Assembly: GCF_000826645.1 (NCBI RefSeq)
Contig: NZ_JXJP01000001.1
Location: forward strand, 372,001 to 436,000
Source of the DNA: Psychroserpens mesophilus
GTDB lineage: Bacteria; Bacteroidota; Bacteroidia; Flavobacteriales; Flavobacteriaceae
Direction of reading: 5' to 3'
DNA length: 64,000 bases
The translations under genes and the position numbers were made by a program. Shown one piece after another: positions 17,728 through 28,600 of the stretch (position 1 is its first letter; each line of letters begins with the position of its first letter). The notes below the pieces were generated by a model. It had not been told where the DNA came from. It ran no database searches and saw nothing but the letters and a program-made list of their open reading frames with translations.

Positions 17728-18882
17728 TTATGAATCTTCGAATAGATCTTTAAATTTTGAAATAGCAAAGTTATTATTGCTGTAATTTAACTGATAACAG
17801 TCAATCTTCTTGAACCAATTGATAAACTTCACAGCATGTGCCTCTTTAGGCGATATCCATGAATCTGGAATCAAGGTTTCAAGAATTTTTTCTGAAGAGA
17901 CTAAATCAAGACTATCCTTTTTTGAAGTATCATATTTTACATAAACAATTTTGTGACATGGAAAACTCGAGGCCTGACTCTCAAAATTTAAAATAGGAGG
18001 TACGTATTTAATATTGACTTTTTTGGGTCCGTTTGTATGAGTTTTTAAATCATCAATACCGTTTAAGTATGGTTTTAAAGCTTCAAAAGCTCCTTTTTTA
18101 ATAGATGTAGCCGCTGGATAACGATACAATTCGAGGTTGTTTTCATAAAGCGGCGTAAAATCATCACATAATATGTCATAACCATGTGCCATTAACAATA
18201 CTGAAAGTGTGCTTTTGCCATTTCCAGAGTCTCCAATGATCATTATGGATTCTTTTCCGTTTGAGATGGTTGAAGCATGAAATGTGGCAATCCAATTTTC
18301 TATAATGGTATTATGAATAACATTTGTTAATTCCAATGCAAATTTTCCCTGTAGAAAGTGGAAAGATTTAGTTTTAAAGCTACCTATTGCTGTGCCATTT
18401 TTAATTAGATGCAAATCATCATTTTGTTTGAAAACTTCAAATACCACATCATGATTAGTACTATTGTTTACTGAATGATGTTCAATTTGAGGATGAATTA
18501 AACCTTTTATGACATCTGATTCATAGCGAATAGTTACGATTTTATCATTAAACTTATAAGAATCTTCAATGAAGTTAGATAATGCTTTGTTAGATGAGTC
18601 AATACTACTTATTGATTCGTTTTCTATATTGACATCTTCTAAAAAAGTAGAAATATCATTAGCAAGTGAATTTGCTTCATCTCTTTTTAATTGAAAGTCA
18701 CATGAGATGTTAGTAACAAATGAATCCCGACTTTCGTCAGGATTCAAATATAGTTCTATAAGTTTACTATTAATTTTAGATGTGACTACGTATCTGTTTG
18801 ATTTCTCAAACCAAAGTAAAACAGTATCTTCATTAATATCATGAATTAACTTTGGAGCCAGATTAGCAGCTTTCAAATCCAA
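17728..18882 (-). CDS. HPr-kinase-like protein with PqqD-like N-terminal domain
   Basis: A 384-residue protein in two parts. Residues about 8-88 read like a PqqD-like winged helix (RiPP recognition element): LLWFEKSNRYVVTSKINSKL, then LIELYLN, and a helix DEANSLANDISTFLEDV. Residues about 185-350 form an HprK-like P-loop kinase, with HAST at 202-205, Walker A GDSGNGKST at 217-225 and CDDFTPL (Asp 240/241), the usual family order. In paeninodin-type lasso clusters such kinases phosphorylate a precursor serine. It lies 13 bp downstream of the small peptide gene and upstream of the nucleotidyltransferase gene. Peptide recognition is an inference; no search was run. Confidence 0.8.
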   Translation of the reverse strand: MDLKAANLAPKLIHDINEDTVLLWFEKSNRYVVTSKINSKLIELYLNPDESRDSFVTNISCDFQLKRDEANSLANDISTFLEDVNIENESISSIDSSNKALSNFIEDSYKFNDKIVTIRYESDVIKGLIHPQIEHHSVNNSTNHDVVFEVFKQNDDLHLIKNGTAIGSFKTKSFHFLQGKFALELTNVIHNTIIENWIATFHASTISNGKESIMIIGDSGNGKSTLSVLLMAHGYDILCDDFTPLYENNLELYRYPAATSIKKGAFEALKPYLNGIDDLKTHTNGPKKVNIKYVPPILNFESQASSFPCHKIVYVKYDTSKKDSLDLVSSEKILETLIPDSWISPKEAHAVKFINWFKKIDCYQLNYSNNNFAISKFKDLFEDS

Positions 18883-18895
18883 AAAATATATAGAT

Positions 18896-19057
18896 TTAAT
18901 CGAAAGGGTTTCCTCCTGGATCAGGTGGAGATGAAGCTTGCGCTTGCTTAGGGTTCAAAATAATGAATGTACCAATAGCTGTTAATGCAGCATACTTACT
19001 CATTTTCTTAATTGCCTCCTTACGAGTGATTTGATTTTCGGTATTAATTTTTTTCAT
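18896..19057 (-). CDS. 53-aa exported peptide, candidate precursor (copy 1)
   Basis: The frame is open from 19081 but the ATG at 19057 (MKKINTENQ) is chosen because copy 2 starts at the matching place. The peptide has a basic N-region with TRKEAIKKM (a degenerate Tat-like or Sec signal), a hydrophobic stretch AALTAIGTFIIL, a probable signal-peptidase site AQA|SS, and a 12-residue tail SSPPDPGGNPFD rich in Pro, Gly, Ser and Asp. No family is recognised. It is 76 bp downstream of the 2084-aa T9SS gene and 13 bp upstream of the kinase gene. The hypothesis is that the tail is the product and the first 41 residues are the leader. Confidence 0.75.
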   Translation of the reverse strand: MKKINTENQITRKEAIKKMSKYAALTAIGTFIILNPKQAQASSPPDPGGNPFD

Positions 19058-19072
19058 ACTTATTGTTATGAT

Positions 19073-19122
19073 AAAGGCCAAAAATAATAAAATTATTTTA
19101 ATGTCATTAATTTTTGACCTTT
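19073..19122 (-). other. Hairpin between the T9SS gene and the peptide gene
   Basis: On the minus strand a 13-bp stem (19122-19110 with 19085-19073; one G-T pair) encloses a 24-nt loop. It lies immediately downstream of the 2084-aa T9SS stop codon and 16 bp before the peptide ATG. No T tract follows directly, so it may be an attenuator, a processing site or a weak terminator rather than a full terminator. Confidence 0.5.
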
Positions 19123-19133
19123 AATTTTTAAAA

Positions 19134-22100
19134 TTAGTCTATTATAACCTTCTTAGTTTTTTCCTGACTGTCATTTTGAACAGTTACAATATATACACCA
19201 GAGTTAATGCTTGATACATCAATTCGGTTTTGTAAAAGAGCACTATCAAGTTTTGTACTTAATACCAATCTACCAGCTATATCATAAAGATTTAGCATAG
19301 TGTTGTTAGCTAATAGTTGTCCATTTACTACAAGTTCATCTGAAGCTTTTAGCGTATAGATATCTAAATAGTCTAGACCATTCTCTATTGTTGATAATGC
19401 GTCTTCCGAAGTTCTAAGGAAGAAGCGTCCAGTTCCAGATAAATCTGAAGCAGGTGTTATCACATAATCAGAATCATTTAACAATGTAGTTGTGTTAGCA
19501 ACTGTGTCATCTAAGAATACTTGAACATTTGCAGGTAATGTAGACTCTGCAATACTAAATCTAAGTTCCTCACCAGCTACTGCATTTACTCCTAATGGAA
19601 TAGTAACATCGCTAACGTCAATTGAATTCAAAGTCTGTAATGTTAACTTATCTCCAGTATTATTTTCTACTAATGAAGAGTAGATTGAGAATGCAGGAAG
19701 TGTATCACCGTAATGACCAGCGTCATATCCTAAATCGAATCCTAAACTTGCATTCGGATTGAAGAAGAAATCTGTTCCATAGGCATTACCATTTGAAGTC
19801 AATTTAAGCTTCATGTAAACTAACTCTGCATTTCTTCCTACGATGTAATCGTCTGATGTACCAACTGTTCTCCAACTTGGATCAAATTGAATATTACCAT
19901 TGGCAGCAGCACTTACAAAGAAACCTTGACCTGGAGTAACTAATGGATTCAATGCTGCATTAGCTAAGTTTACTAACGTCCAGCCATTTATTGCTGAACC
20001 ATCATAACCCCAAATACCAGCTGTAGTTGGATCAAATGTAGATAAGTTTGTTTGAACAAAGTTAAATGAATCCATATAAGAAGGGTAAGGGTTACCAACT
20101 AAATTCCATTCTTGTTGAACTGGACCACCATTTACAACAGGTGTTGCTATAGCACCATTCTGTGCTGTTCCAGTAAACGTTACTGACCCATTATCAGAAG
20201 TTGCAGCTCTGTATCCTACACCAGGATCTAGTGTTGACGACTCAGTACCTGCCCAAGTTACAAATTGACCAAGTGCTTTATCATAAGGACCGAATAGGAA
20301 TAATGAACCATTATTGAAAATGTTAGGGTTAGCAGAAGCAACAGCACTAAATGCTTGTCCTGTCAAAGGAGCAGACACTAAATCATTACTACCTGTTGTT
20401 CCGGAACCATTAACATTAACATGACGCTCATAACTCATTGTACCATTCACAGTACCATCAAGGATTAAACTTGAATACGAAGTTGATGAAGATTCCATTA
20501 ACATTCCAGCAGCAGTAGTTACTGAAGCTCCTGAAGGAACTGTAACTCCACCACCTGGTCTTACTGTAAATGTATTACAGTCTGTGTCACCTGTCATAAC
20601 AGCATTACCTGTTGCGACAACAATATCACCAGGAACTGTAGTTCCTGTTGGATCACTTGGAACCCAAGTTCCATCGTAATACACAAACGACTCATCACCT
20701 GTACAAGTTATATCCATTTGGAATAATCCAGTATCTCCAGAGTTATAACCTTCAACAGAAATCCAGTATTGAACTCCAGCAACTGCAGTAAATGTAACTT
20801 CAGCTAAGTATTCAGGAGCACCAGATTCATCGTAACCAGCAGCAACAAAATTTAAGTTACCAGAAGTTCCTGTGAATATAAGTATTTCAGTATCAAAATC
20901 AGACCCAGCATTAATTGTACTTAGTGTCACATCTTGACCAGTTCCTAGGAATCCATACCAAACATTTGGTGAATCTGTATCTGAATTAAATCCAGGAGCA
21001 TCAGGAGCATCATCTTCATCTAAAGTAGCATTCTCTGTATTTCCACTAACAGAACCATCTGCACAAGTAATTGTAATAGCATTAGCAAAATCATCATTTG
21101 CAGGAGGACAACCTGTAGCAAAGTTACCTAATGCAACATTACAATTAGTATCTACTGCAATAATTTCTAAAGTTACAATATCACCTACGTTGTATGTTCC
21201 TGTTGTGTTTGTGCCAGCAGTTAATGGGTAGGTATTTGTACCATCACTAATAACGCTTCCTGGATCACCTGCATCAGCTACTTCAACATCTACAGTAAAT
21301 GTACCAGCACCACAATTATCTACTACTGTTGATCCCGAAACATCTGCAGGAGTACAAAGTGGAGGGTAAGATAAACAAATGTCAAAAACACCTGTACTAA
21401 AAGTTTCTGTCCAAATTTGTAAGTAATATGTTGTTGATGGTGATAAACCAGCAATTGTGTTTAAACCTGCTGCTAATCCACTATCACAATAAATTTCGCT
21501 TCCTCCACATGCATCATATAATGCTATTTCTAAACTTCCAGGAGTTCCTGAAGTTACTTCAATATTTATAGCAGTTGAAACTGCGTCAGTAGCAACGGTA
21601 AACCATACGTCTTGTTCTGTAGTTGCAGGACTTGATAATTCACAACTTCCAATAGTACCACTATTAGTCGCTCCGCCATTATCAAATGATGTCGTTGCAC
21701 ATGAACCAAAAGCACCAATTGGAGCTGCTATAGCTGTAGCACATGTATCATTTGCTGGTGGTGGTGGTTGAGTACCAATACACACTTCAAATGAACTAGT
21801 TTGCCCAGTTGTTGACGTCCAAGAATAAACTCTTAAGGTGTATTCTGTACCAATTGTTAAACCAGTAGCAGTACTCGAGTTTGGATCACTACATAATAAG
21901 TTTACTAATGAACCACAAGTGCCTTCCCATAGTGAATGGTAAAGATCTGTTGTGCCACCTGTAATATTTATTAAATCTATAGTGTGTTCTGTTGCTGTTG
22001 CGGTGAACTTAAACCATACATCATCATCTTCTGTTCCACTACACGTAGCGTCACTTTCTCCAGAAGCTGTAGCACTTTCAATTGTTCCAGCTGTTACTGA

Positions 22101-25100
22101 ACCACAATTGTAATCTGAATTTACTGTAAGTGTAATAGCATCAACACACTCATCATTCACAGGAGGAGCAGGAGGTGTACCAATACATACATCAAAAGTA
22201 GTTGTTTGTCCGGCTGTTGCTGTCCAAGTATAAACTCTTAAAGTGTATTGTACTCCTATCGTTAATCCCGTAGCTACACTAGAGTTAGGATCGCTACATA
22301 ACAAATTCGTTAAAGAACCACAAGTACCTTCCCATAATGAATGGTAAAGATCTGTTGTGCTTCCTGCAGCGTTTAATAAATCTATAGTATGTGAAGTAGA
22401 TGTTGCAGTAAATGTAAACCAAACATCATCATCTTCAGTTCCAAAACAAACAGTATCACTTTCTCCAGAAGCTGTTGCACCTTCAATGGTAGCAGACGTT
22501 GTTGCTGTACAACTATCATCAGCGTTAACTGTTAATGCTATTGCATCAGCACATTCATCATTTTCTGGAGGACAAATGGCTAAGCCGAAATCACCGAGAG
22601 AAACTTCACAAGACACATCTATATTGTCTATATCAAGTGTTACGGTTGTTCCAATAGCATAATCTATTGTAGAATACGTTCCAGCTCCAGCAGTAATATC
22701 AATAACATTGGTACCATCTGTAATCTGTGTAGCCGTTCCAGAATCAGCAACTACAATATCTATTCTAAACGTATCTGTTCCACCAGGACCACAATCATTA
22801 ACTATAGTTGTGCTCGTAATTGAAGCTGGACTACAACTAAGACAAGTAACATCATAAGCAATCGCAGTTTGATCAAATTCAGCACATGAATTAGAACCAT
22901 CTGCATCAAGTACCACAAAAAGATTACCACTAGGTGAAACTACAGTTAATCCTGTTAAGGCTCCTATACCTGTAGCATCACTATCATAGAGTAGTGTACC
23001 TGTATTATCTAAACCATCATATATTCTTAAATCATCATAAGTTGTACCAGCGAATGTATTTTGTTCAATAGTACCTGCTGTAAATTCAATAGATAATGAA
23101 CTTCCATCAGATGAGCTGTATGAATTTTCAATTAAATCATTACTGTCATAACAAAAGCCATCAGAAACTATTCCAGTACCAGCACAATCAACTACAACAG
23201 GGCAAGTATCGATAAAGCTTCCTAAATCGATATTACAACTTGTAGTTGCGCCGTGAACTACAGTTAAATTAACAGGAGTTCCTGTAGCGAAAGGTCCTGC
23301 AACAGCAGTTGTTCCAGAAAAAGGATATGTAGTTGTTCCATCTGATACACCAGTTGCATCGGCTACATCAGAAAGTACTACTGCTACTTCATATTGTGAA
23401 GTACCACAAAGGTTTGTTACTGTAGCAGTATCCAATGTGGCAGGTAAACATTCTATATCAGAAATACATAATTCATACGGACCATCATTAAAAGTTTCGT
23501 TCCATAGTTGTAAATAATATGTTGTACTAGGAGCTAAACCATAATACGAGTTTATACCAGTTGCTAATCCTGAATCACAAATAACTTCAGTTCCACCACA
23601 TGCGTCATAAATAGCTAATTCCACATTTCCAGGAGTACCAGAGGTTACTTCTATATTTATACCTGCAACTGCATTAGTAGTAAACTCATACCACACGTCT
23701 TGTTCAGTAGTTGCTGGACTTGATAATTCACAGCTTCCAATAGTTCCACTGTTTGTTGCTAGTGTTGTATCATAAGCTAAAGTTTCACAAGAACCAAAAG
23801 CACCAACAAGTGCTGTTAAAGCTCCTGCACACGTATCATTATCTAAAGGACATGCATCTTGAAAAGGACCTTGGTTATAGTCACAAACTGGACTTGTATG
23901 AGAAACTGCATATTCAGCCGGAGTTCCTTTAGCATATCCTGAAAAAGTATATGTTAATGTTCCAGGTACAACAAGTTCAAAAGGGAACGTAACGTTATCT
24001 GCTAAAGGAGTTGTTCCTACTATAACAAGTGCATCTCCAAGATCGGTAAATGTAATTTCTAAATCATATAAACCATTGCCACAGTCTTCAATAACAGTAT
24101 TACTTGCAATTACCGACGGTGCACAGGTTAAACATTCAACATTCCAATCCCATTGTGCTGTACAACATGTACTACTAGCGGCACAACTTACTGAGCCATC
24201 AGAATCTACAGCAACCGTAATTGTATCACCACTAGAGGAGAATACCAAACCAGATAAATCACCACCATTACCTCCTCTGAACAATTCAGTTGTACCGTCA
24301 GAATCAAAAATAACTAAGTCATCACAACAGCTTTCAATGCCACCAGCGTTAAATGTCACTCTTAAAGGAGAACCATCAGTACTTTGGTATATGAAACTGG
24401 TTGTGTCGCTATCTCCATAACAATACGTTGTATTAATAGGTGCAGCTGCACAATCAACAGTTGTTGGAGTTGGAGTTGTTGTAAAATTTTGAGGGCCTAC
24501 CCAAGCACCATAATCTGTACCACCGCAATAAGCTCTTACAAAAACTTCATAATCTGTTAAAGGAAGAAGAGAACCCACTGTATAAGGTGGAGCAGAGTCT
24601 GTAGTTGCATTAATTGCTGTACCAGAATCTCCAGGACCTGGATTAGCAACCGCAACTTCTTGAACAATAATTTCCCAATCGGTTTCAGCAGAACCACTAG
24701 GTGTCCAGCTTACTGTAACCTCAGTATCAGTAAAACTATCAACAGTTAAACCTGTTACGTTAAGACAAGCAGGTGGAATACCATCAATATAATTAAATTG
24801 AACGTTTGGTCTGTTACCATTTGTAGTGGTTGTGTTATTAGCACATGCTGTACCACCATCTACTCTGTAGTGTCGAGAACCACTAGTTTGAGTAGTTGTT
24901 CTTACTTGACCATAAGGACTTGTAAAAGGATTTGATCCATCAGAACAAACCTCTACAAGCACGTTATCAACACCATTCCATACAAAATTGGTGTCAAAAG
25001 CAATCATATCAAAAACACCTGCAGTAGTTACTGTAGGGTTATAATCGAATGCATTTTTAACAACAGTGGTTGGAGACGCATCATGCGCAGCCGAGTTCGT

Positions 25101-25388
25101 TGCTGTTGTGTGACCCATTTTAATGGTATAGCCTAACAGTGCACCTCCACCATAATCACCAGCAATAGACCAGCCTAATGCTGTAATTTCGTCATTTGGT
25201 GTTAAAGAAGCACTTAGTTCAGCAGCTGTATAAACAGCCTGATATCTAAATGCATTGTAGTAACCGTGAATTGGATCTGCTCCAGTACTTGATGTCGTAC
25301 TAGTTCCTGTTCCAATTACGATTGATTGCGCATCAGATTGCCAACAAAAGACAAGTAATGCGATGAGAAAGAATGTAACTTTTTTCAT
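19134..25388 (-). CDS. Giant T9SS-secreted multidomain surface protein (A)
   Basis: A 2084-residue protein. In order: signal peptide (1-20, ending QSDAQS); a ~180-residue N-terminal domain; a fibronectin type III domain (about 205-305); two CUB-like domains (about 315-420 and 740-855); at least four prepeptidase-C-terminal-like domains starting NDxC/NDEC, two of them a recent tandem copy; then the shared ~500-residue C-terminal module and a type A T9SS sorting domain ending GVYIVTVQNDSQEKTKKVII. It is therefore exported by Sec, then T9SS, and anchored at the surface. No catalytic motif is seen, and adhesion or binding is the likely role. The peptide-kinase genes follow it. Confidence 0.88.
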   Translation of the reverse strand: MKKVTFFLIALLVFCWQSDAQSIVIGTGTSTTSSTGADPIHGYYNAFRYQAVYTAAELSASLTPNDEITALGWSIAGDYGGGALLGYTIKMGHTTATNSAAHDASPTTVVKNAFDYNPTVTTAGVFDMIAFDTNFVWNGVDNVLVEVCSDGSNPFTSPYGQVRTTTQTSGSRHYRVDGGTACANNTTTTNGNRPNVQFNYIDGIPPACLNVTGLTVDSFTDTEVTVSWTPSGSAETDWEIIVQEVAVANPGPGDSGTAINATTDSAPPYTVGSLLPLTDYEVFVRAYCGGTDYGAWVGPQNFTTTPTPTTVDCAAAPINTTYCYGDSDTTSFIYQSTDGSPLRVTFNAGGIESCCDDLVIFDSDGTTELFRGGNGGDLSGLVFSSSGDTITVAVDSDGSVSCAASSTCCTAQWDWNVECLTCAPSVIASNTVIEDCGNGLYDLEITFTDLGDALVIVGTTPLADNVTFPFELVVPGTLTYTFSGYAKGTPAEYAVSHTSPVCDYNQGPFQDACPLDNDTCAGALTALVGAFGSCETLAYDTTLATNSGTIGSCELSSPATTEQDVWYEFTTNAVAGINIEVTSGTPGNVELAIYDACGGTEVICDSGLATGINSYYGLAPSTTYYLQLWNETFNDGPYELCISDIECLPATLDTATVTNLCGTSQYEVAVVLSDVADATGVSDGTTTYPFSGTTAVAGPFATGTPVNLTVVHGATTSCNIDLGSFIDTCPVVVDCAGTGIVSDGFCYDSNDLIENSYSSSDGSSLSIEFTAGTIEQNTFAGTTYDDLRIYDGLDNTGTLLYDSDATGIGALTGLTVVSPSGNLFVVLDADGSNSCAEFDQTAIAYDVTCLSCSPASITSTTIVNDCGPGGTDTFRIDIVVADSGTATQITDGTNVIDITAGAGTYSTIDYAIGTTVTLDIDNIDVSCEVSLGDFGLAICPPENDECADAIALTVNADDSCTATTSATIEGATASGESDTVCFGTEDDDVWFTFTATSTSHTIDLLNAAGSTTDLYHSLWEGTCGSLTNLLCSDPNSSVATGLTIGVQYTLRVYTWTATAGQTTTFDVCIGTPPAPPVNDECVDAITLTVNSDYNCGSVTAGTIESATASGESDATCSGTEDDDVWFKFTATATEHTIDLINITGGTTDLYHSLWEGTCGSLVNLLCSDPNSSTATGLTIGTEYTLRVYSWTSTTGQTSSFEVCIGTQPPPPANDTCATAIAAPIGAFGSCATTSFDNGGATNSGTIGSCELSSPATTEQDVWFTVATDAVSTAINIEVTSGTPGSLEIALYDACGGSEIYCDSGLAAGLNTIAGLSPSTTYYLQIWTETFSTGVFDICLSYPPLCTPADVSGSTVVDNCGAGTFTVDVEVADAGDPGSVISDGTNTYPLTAGTNTTGTYNVGDIVTLEIIAVDTNCNVALGNFATGCPPANDDFANAITITCADGSVSGNTENATLDEDDAPDAPGFNSDTDSPNVWYGFLGTGQDVTLSTINAGSDFDTEILIFTGTSGNLNFVAAGYDESGAPEYLAEVTFTAVAGVQYWISVEGYNSGDTGLFQMDITCTGDESFVYYDGTWVPSDPTGTTVPGDIVVATGNAVMTGDTDCNTFTVRPGGGVTVPSGASVTTAAGMLMESSSTSYSSLILDGTVNGTMSYERHVNVNGSGTTGSNDLVSAPLTGQAFSAVASANPNIFNNGSLFLFGPYDKALGQFVTWAGTESSTLDPGVGYRAATSDNGSVTFTGTAQNGAIATPVVNGGPVQQEWNLVGNPYPSYMDSFNFVQTNLSTFDPTTAGIWGYDGSAINGWTLVNLANAALNPLVTPGQGFFVSAAANGNIQFDPSWRTVGTSDDYIVGRNAELVYMKLKLTSNGNAYGTDFFFNPNASLGFDLGYDAGHYGDTLPAFSIYSSLVENNTGDKLTLQTLNSIDVSDVTIPLGVNAVAGEELRFSIAESTLPANVQVFLDDTVANTTTLLNDSDYVITPASDLSGTGRFFLRTSEDALSTIENGLDYLDIYTLKASDELVVNGQLLANNTMLNLYDIAGRLVLSTKLDSALLQNRIDVSSINSGVYIVTVQNDSQEKTKKVIID
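21752..22561 (-). repeat. 405-bp tandem duplication inside gene A
   Basis: Two in-frame units of 405 bp (135 codons), 21752-22156 and 22157-22561, encode near-identical PPC-like domains starting NDEC and containing ATASGESD, TEDDDVWF and LYHSLWEGTCGSL. Landmark stretches such as GTACCAATACA repeat exactly 405 bp apart (21772 and 22177). Confidence 0.85.
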
Positions 25389-25510
25389 AATTTTAGTTTA
25401 GTTAATAGCTCAATGTTTGCACGAATGCATAGATAACATAGACAGGTGTAGATAGAATTGGGAGAGGATCTAGCTTAAAATAGGGTTAATTTTATGTTAA
25501 ATCTGAAAAA

Positions 25511-25540
25511 CAAATATAACAAAACTTAACAATTATCAAA
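25511..25540 (-). promoter_or_regulatory. Promoter of T9SS gene A with long leader
   Basis: On the minus strand, TTTG (25540-25537), an 18-bp spacer and TATATTTG (25518-25511) match the Bacteroidota consensus. The box lies about 122 bp upstream of the ATG, giving a leader of over 100 nt, parts of which resemble the leader of gene B. The 303-bp gap 25389-25691 otherwise holds only AT-rich sequence and the terminator of gene B. Confidence 0.6.
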
Positions 25541-25629
25541 CGTTTTGTTAAAAAAAGGTCAGATTTTTTTTAAAAAACTGCTTTTTCTTGAGATTTTGTT
25601 TATTTTTTTTTGAATTTTTTTACATATAA

Positions 25630-25663
25630 AAAAGCGCACTAATTTTTATTTTAGTGCGCTTTT
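25630..25663 (-). terminator. Terminator of T9SS gene B
   Basis: A perfect 13-bp stem, AAAAGCGCACTAA (25630-25642) and TTAGTGCGCTTTT (25651-25663), with an 8-nt loop, lies 28 bp after the gene B stop on the minus strand and has a T run on that strand. Confidence 0.88.
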
Positions 25664-25691
25664 AAAAATTGTTAATTTAAATACTAAGTTT

Positions 25692-28600
25692 CTATTTAAT
25701 AATCACTTTTTGTGTTTTTTGTTGACCATTATTTAAAACAGTTACCACATAAACACCTCCACTTAAATTAGACACATCAATACGATTTTCAATAGAGTTG
25801 TTATCAAGTTTCGTTGTTAACACTTTTCTACCTTGAATATCAAAAAGATCTAACACAGTATTTTCTTTTAATTGTCCGCTAACTACTAATTCTTTAGAAT
25901 TGTTTAAAGCGAAAATATTAATAGCAACAAGACTGTTTTCAATAGTTGATAACGCATCTTCAGAAGTTCTCAAGAAGAAACGTCCTGTACCAGATAAATT
26001 AGTATTTGGTGTCATCACATAATCAGAATTGTTTAACAATGTAGTTGTGTTAGCAACAACATCATCAAGATATACATTAACAGATGTTGGTAATGTAGTA
26101 TCAGCAATACTAAATGTCAATTGTTCACCTTGATTAGCGTTTACACCTAAAGGAATAGTTACATCAGATAAATCAGATGTATTTAATGCCTGAAGCGCCA
26201 TTGAAAGACCAGTGTTATCTTGAACTAAGTGTGAGTAGATTCCAAAATCAGGAGCAGCACTACCCCAAATTTCAGCATCATAACCAAAGTCAAAACCAAG
26301 ACTAGCATTGTTGTTGAAATAGAAATCAGTTGCGTATGACTTTGTATTTGTGGTTGCGCTAACTTTCAGATAAGTCAATTCAGCATTACGACTAGGTATG
26401 AAATCATCAGCAGTTCCAGTAGAGCGCATAGCAGGCGTAAATTCTAAATCGTAAAGTGGTGCATTCGTTGCATCAGCACTTACAAAGAATCCCTGACCAG
26501 GAGCCATGACGGTAGAAGCAGTAGTTGTTGCTAAATTGTAAATAGTCCAACCATTTGAAGCATCACCATCATAACCATAGATTGCAGCAGTTCCACCATC
26601 AAACAATTGAAGGTTAGTTACTCCACCAACATCATGAAGTAAGAATGTTTGCACATTTAAATAAGAAGGGTAAGGATTTCCAACTAAGTTCCATTTTGCG
26701 AACTCTGAACCACTATTAATGATGTCATTAGTAATCGTTCCGTTCTCAGCAGTACCAGTAAACGTTACTACAGAATTATCTGAAGTTGCAGCTCTATAGC
26801 CTACACCAGCATCAAGTGTTGTAGTTTCAGTACCAGCCCAAGTAACATAACTACCTGTGACTTTTTCAAACGGTCCAAATAAATATAAAGTTCCATTATT
26901 TAGAATATTTGGATTAGCTCCAGCAAACAAGTTAAATGCTTGACCTGTTAAAGGTGCAGACACTAAATCGTTACTACCAGTTGTTCCAGAGCCATTAATA
27001 TTAATGTGACGCTCATAATTTATAGTACCAGATACCGTTCCATCAAGAATTAAACTTGAATAACTTGTTGAGCTAGACTCCAAAGTTGTACCAGCAACAG
27101 TAGTGAGTGTCGCTCCTGTATCAATCGTAAGACCAGCGCCAGCACTTATAGTCATCGAATTGCACGATAAATCACTATTCATTACCAAATCTCCAGATGC
27201 AATAATAATATCGTCATCAGAAGACGCAATACCCATTGGGTTATATGGTGCCCAAGTACCACTTGTATACGTAAATGTAGTTGGAACATTATCATAAATT
27301 ACGACATCATCAAGAAAGAAGTTGTCACCATCATCATTTGTCATAACGAATGCCACATAAACCGTAGAATCAGTATTGTATGCAGATAAATCAACTGCGA
27401 ATTGTGAATAACCATCTGTTCCAACGATAGGTAAATCAGCTTCTGTATATGTCTGTACTGTTGTAAACGATGCATGATCTGTATCTGTTGTTGATACTCT
27501 AATTGTATATACTGATCCGAAAGAACCAGTAAATTGTTGCGCAGCAAAGAATGTCAATTCAGGGTTAGCTGTAACGCTCAGGTCTAAAGCAGGAGTTACT
27601 AACCAATCCTCTGCACCAGTTGCGACATTTTCATATCTCACAAATGCTGATGAAGAACCAGTATTTGCTGTAGCAGAAGTTGTCCAATCGTATACTGTAC
27701 CTTCACCATTTGTTCCTCTAAAGCTTGTCCAACATTGAGGAGGAACTCCGCTTTCAAATCCTTCTTGAAAAGGAAAGGAAGTCACGGCAGAAGCACAAGG
27801 ATCGTCTAAAGTAGTTTCGCTAGCAGAAGGTATTGTTCCATCGGTTTTAAAATCGATTAAAGCACCAGAGTTTGCGTATGGATAAATTTCAAAGTCGTAT
27901 AAGGTACTTGCAGTTAAACCAGTAACAGTATACGTTTCAACTCCAGAACCTACTTTTACTTCAAATTCATCATCAGACCAATCTGTTTCATCAGCTGGAT
28001 CTACAGTGTCACTCGGTGAATAGAATGAAGCAGCACCAGTTTTACCAACAATTAAAAATCCGTCTGCTGCTTGAGCACCATCATTATCGGTCCATGTTAA
28101 TGTAATTTCAGTATCTGAATCAGCAGTAGCACTAAAAGATGTCACATGATTAGTTGGTTCTCCAGCAGGATTAACCGTTAACACACCTGAGACAAAACTT
28201 GAACCATCCCAAGAATCACCACCATCACCATCAGAGATATCATTACCACCATAAACATAAGGACCACCATCTACACTAAAACGACTTACATAGTAGTATG
28301 TTCCAGGTGCCAGAGCAGCGCCAATAGCTAATGCATATTCATCATTACTTCCAACCTCGCCCAAGTAAGGTGCAGTAGTCCATGTCCAATCTACAGTTTC
28401 AAAATCAGCAACTTCAGCAGCATCAACTGCACTAATACCGATTTCGGCTGTAATATTTGTTCCAGCACCTGGAGCGTTAGTATTTCCTGCTTCAAAAATT
28501 TGTGCATATACTGTAGCCGTATTGCCAGCCGTTATTGTTGCAGTTCCTGGAAACTGTAAGTTAACATAGTCAGGTAAGTTTGGAGTACTTGCGTTAATAA

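Noticed and set aside
16630-19057. Double-glycine leader cleavage of the small peptides
   Set aside because: The only GG is four residues from the C-terminus and no C39 peptidase or ABC exporter gene is nearby; a signal-peptidase-type site (AQA|SS) fits better.
22357-22662. Plus-strand open frames inside the T9SS genes (also near 24076, 32308, 34743 and 37897)
   Set aside because: These lie antisense to clearly coding domains, have no conserved features and reflect the low stop-codon density of repetitive sequence.
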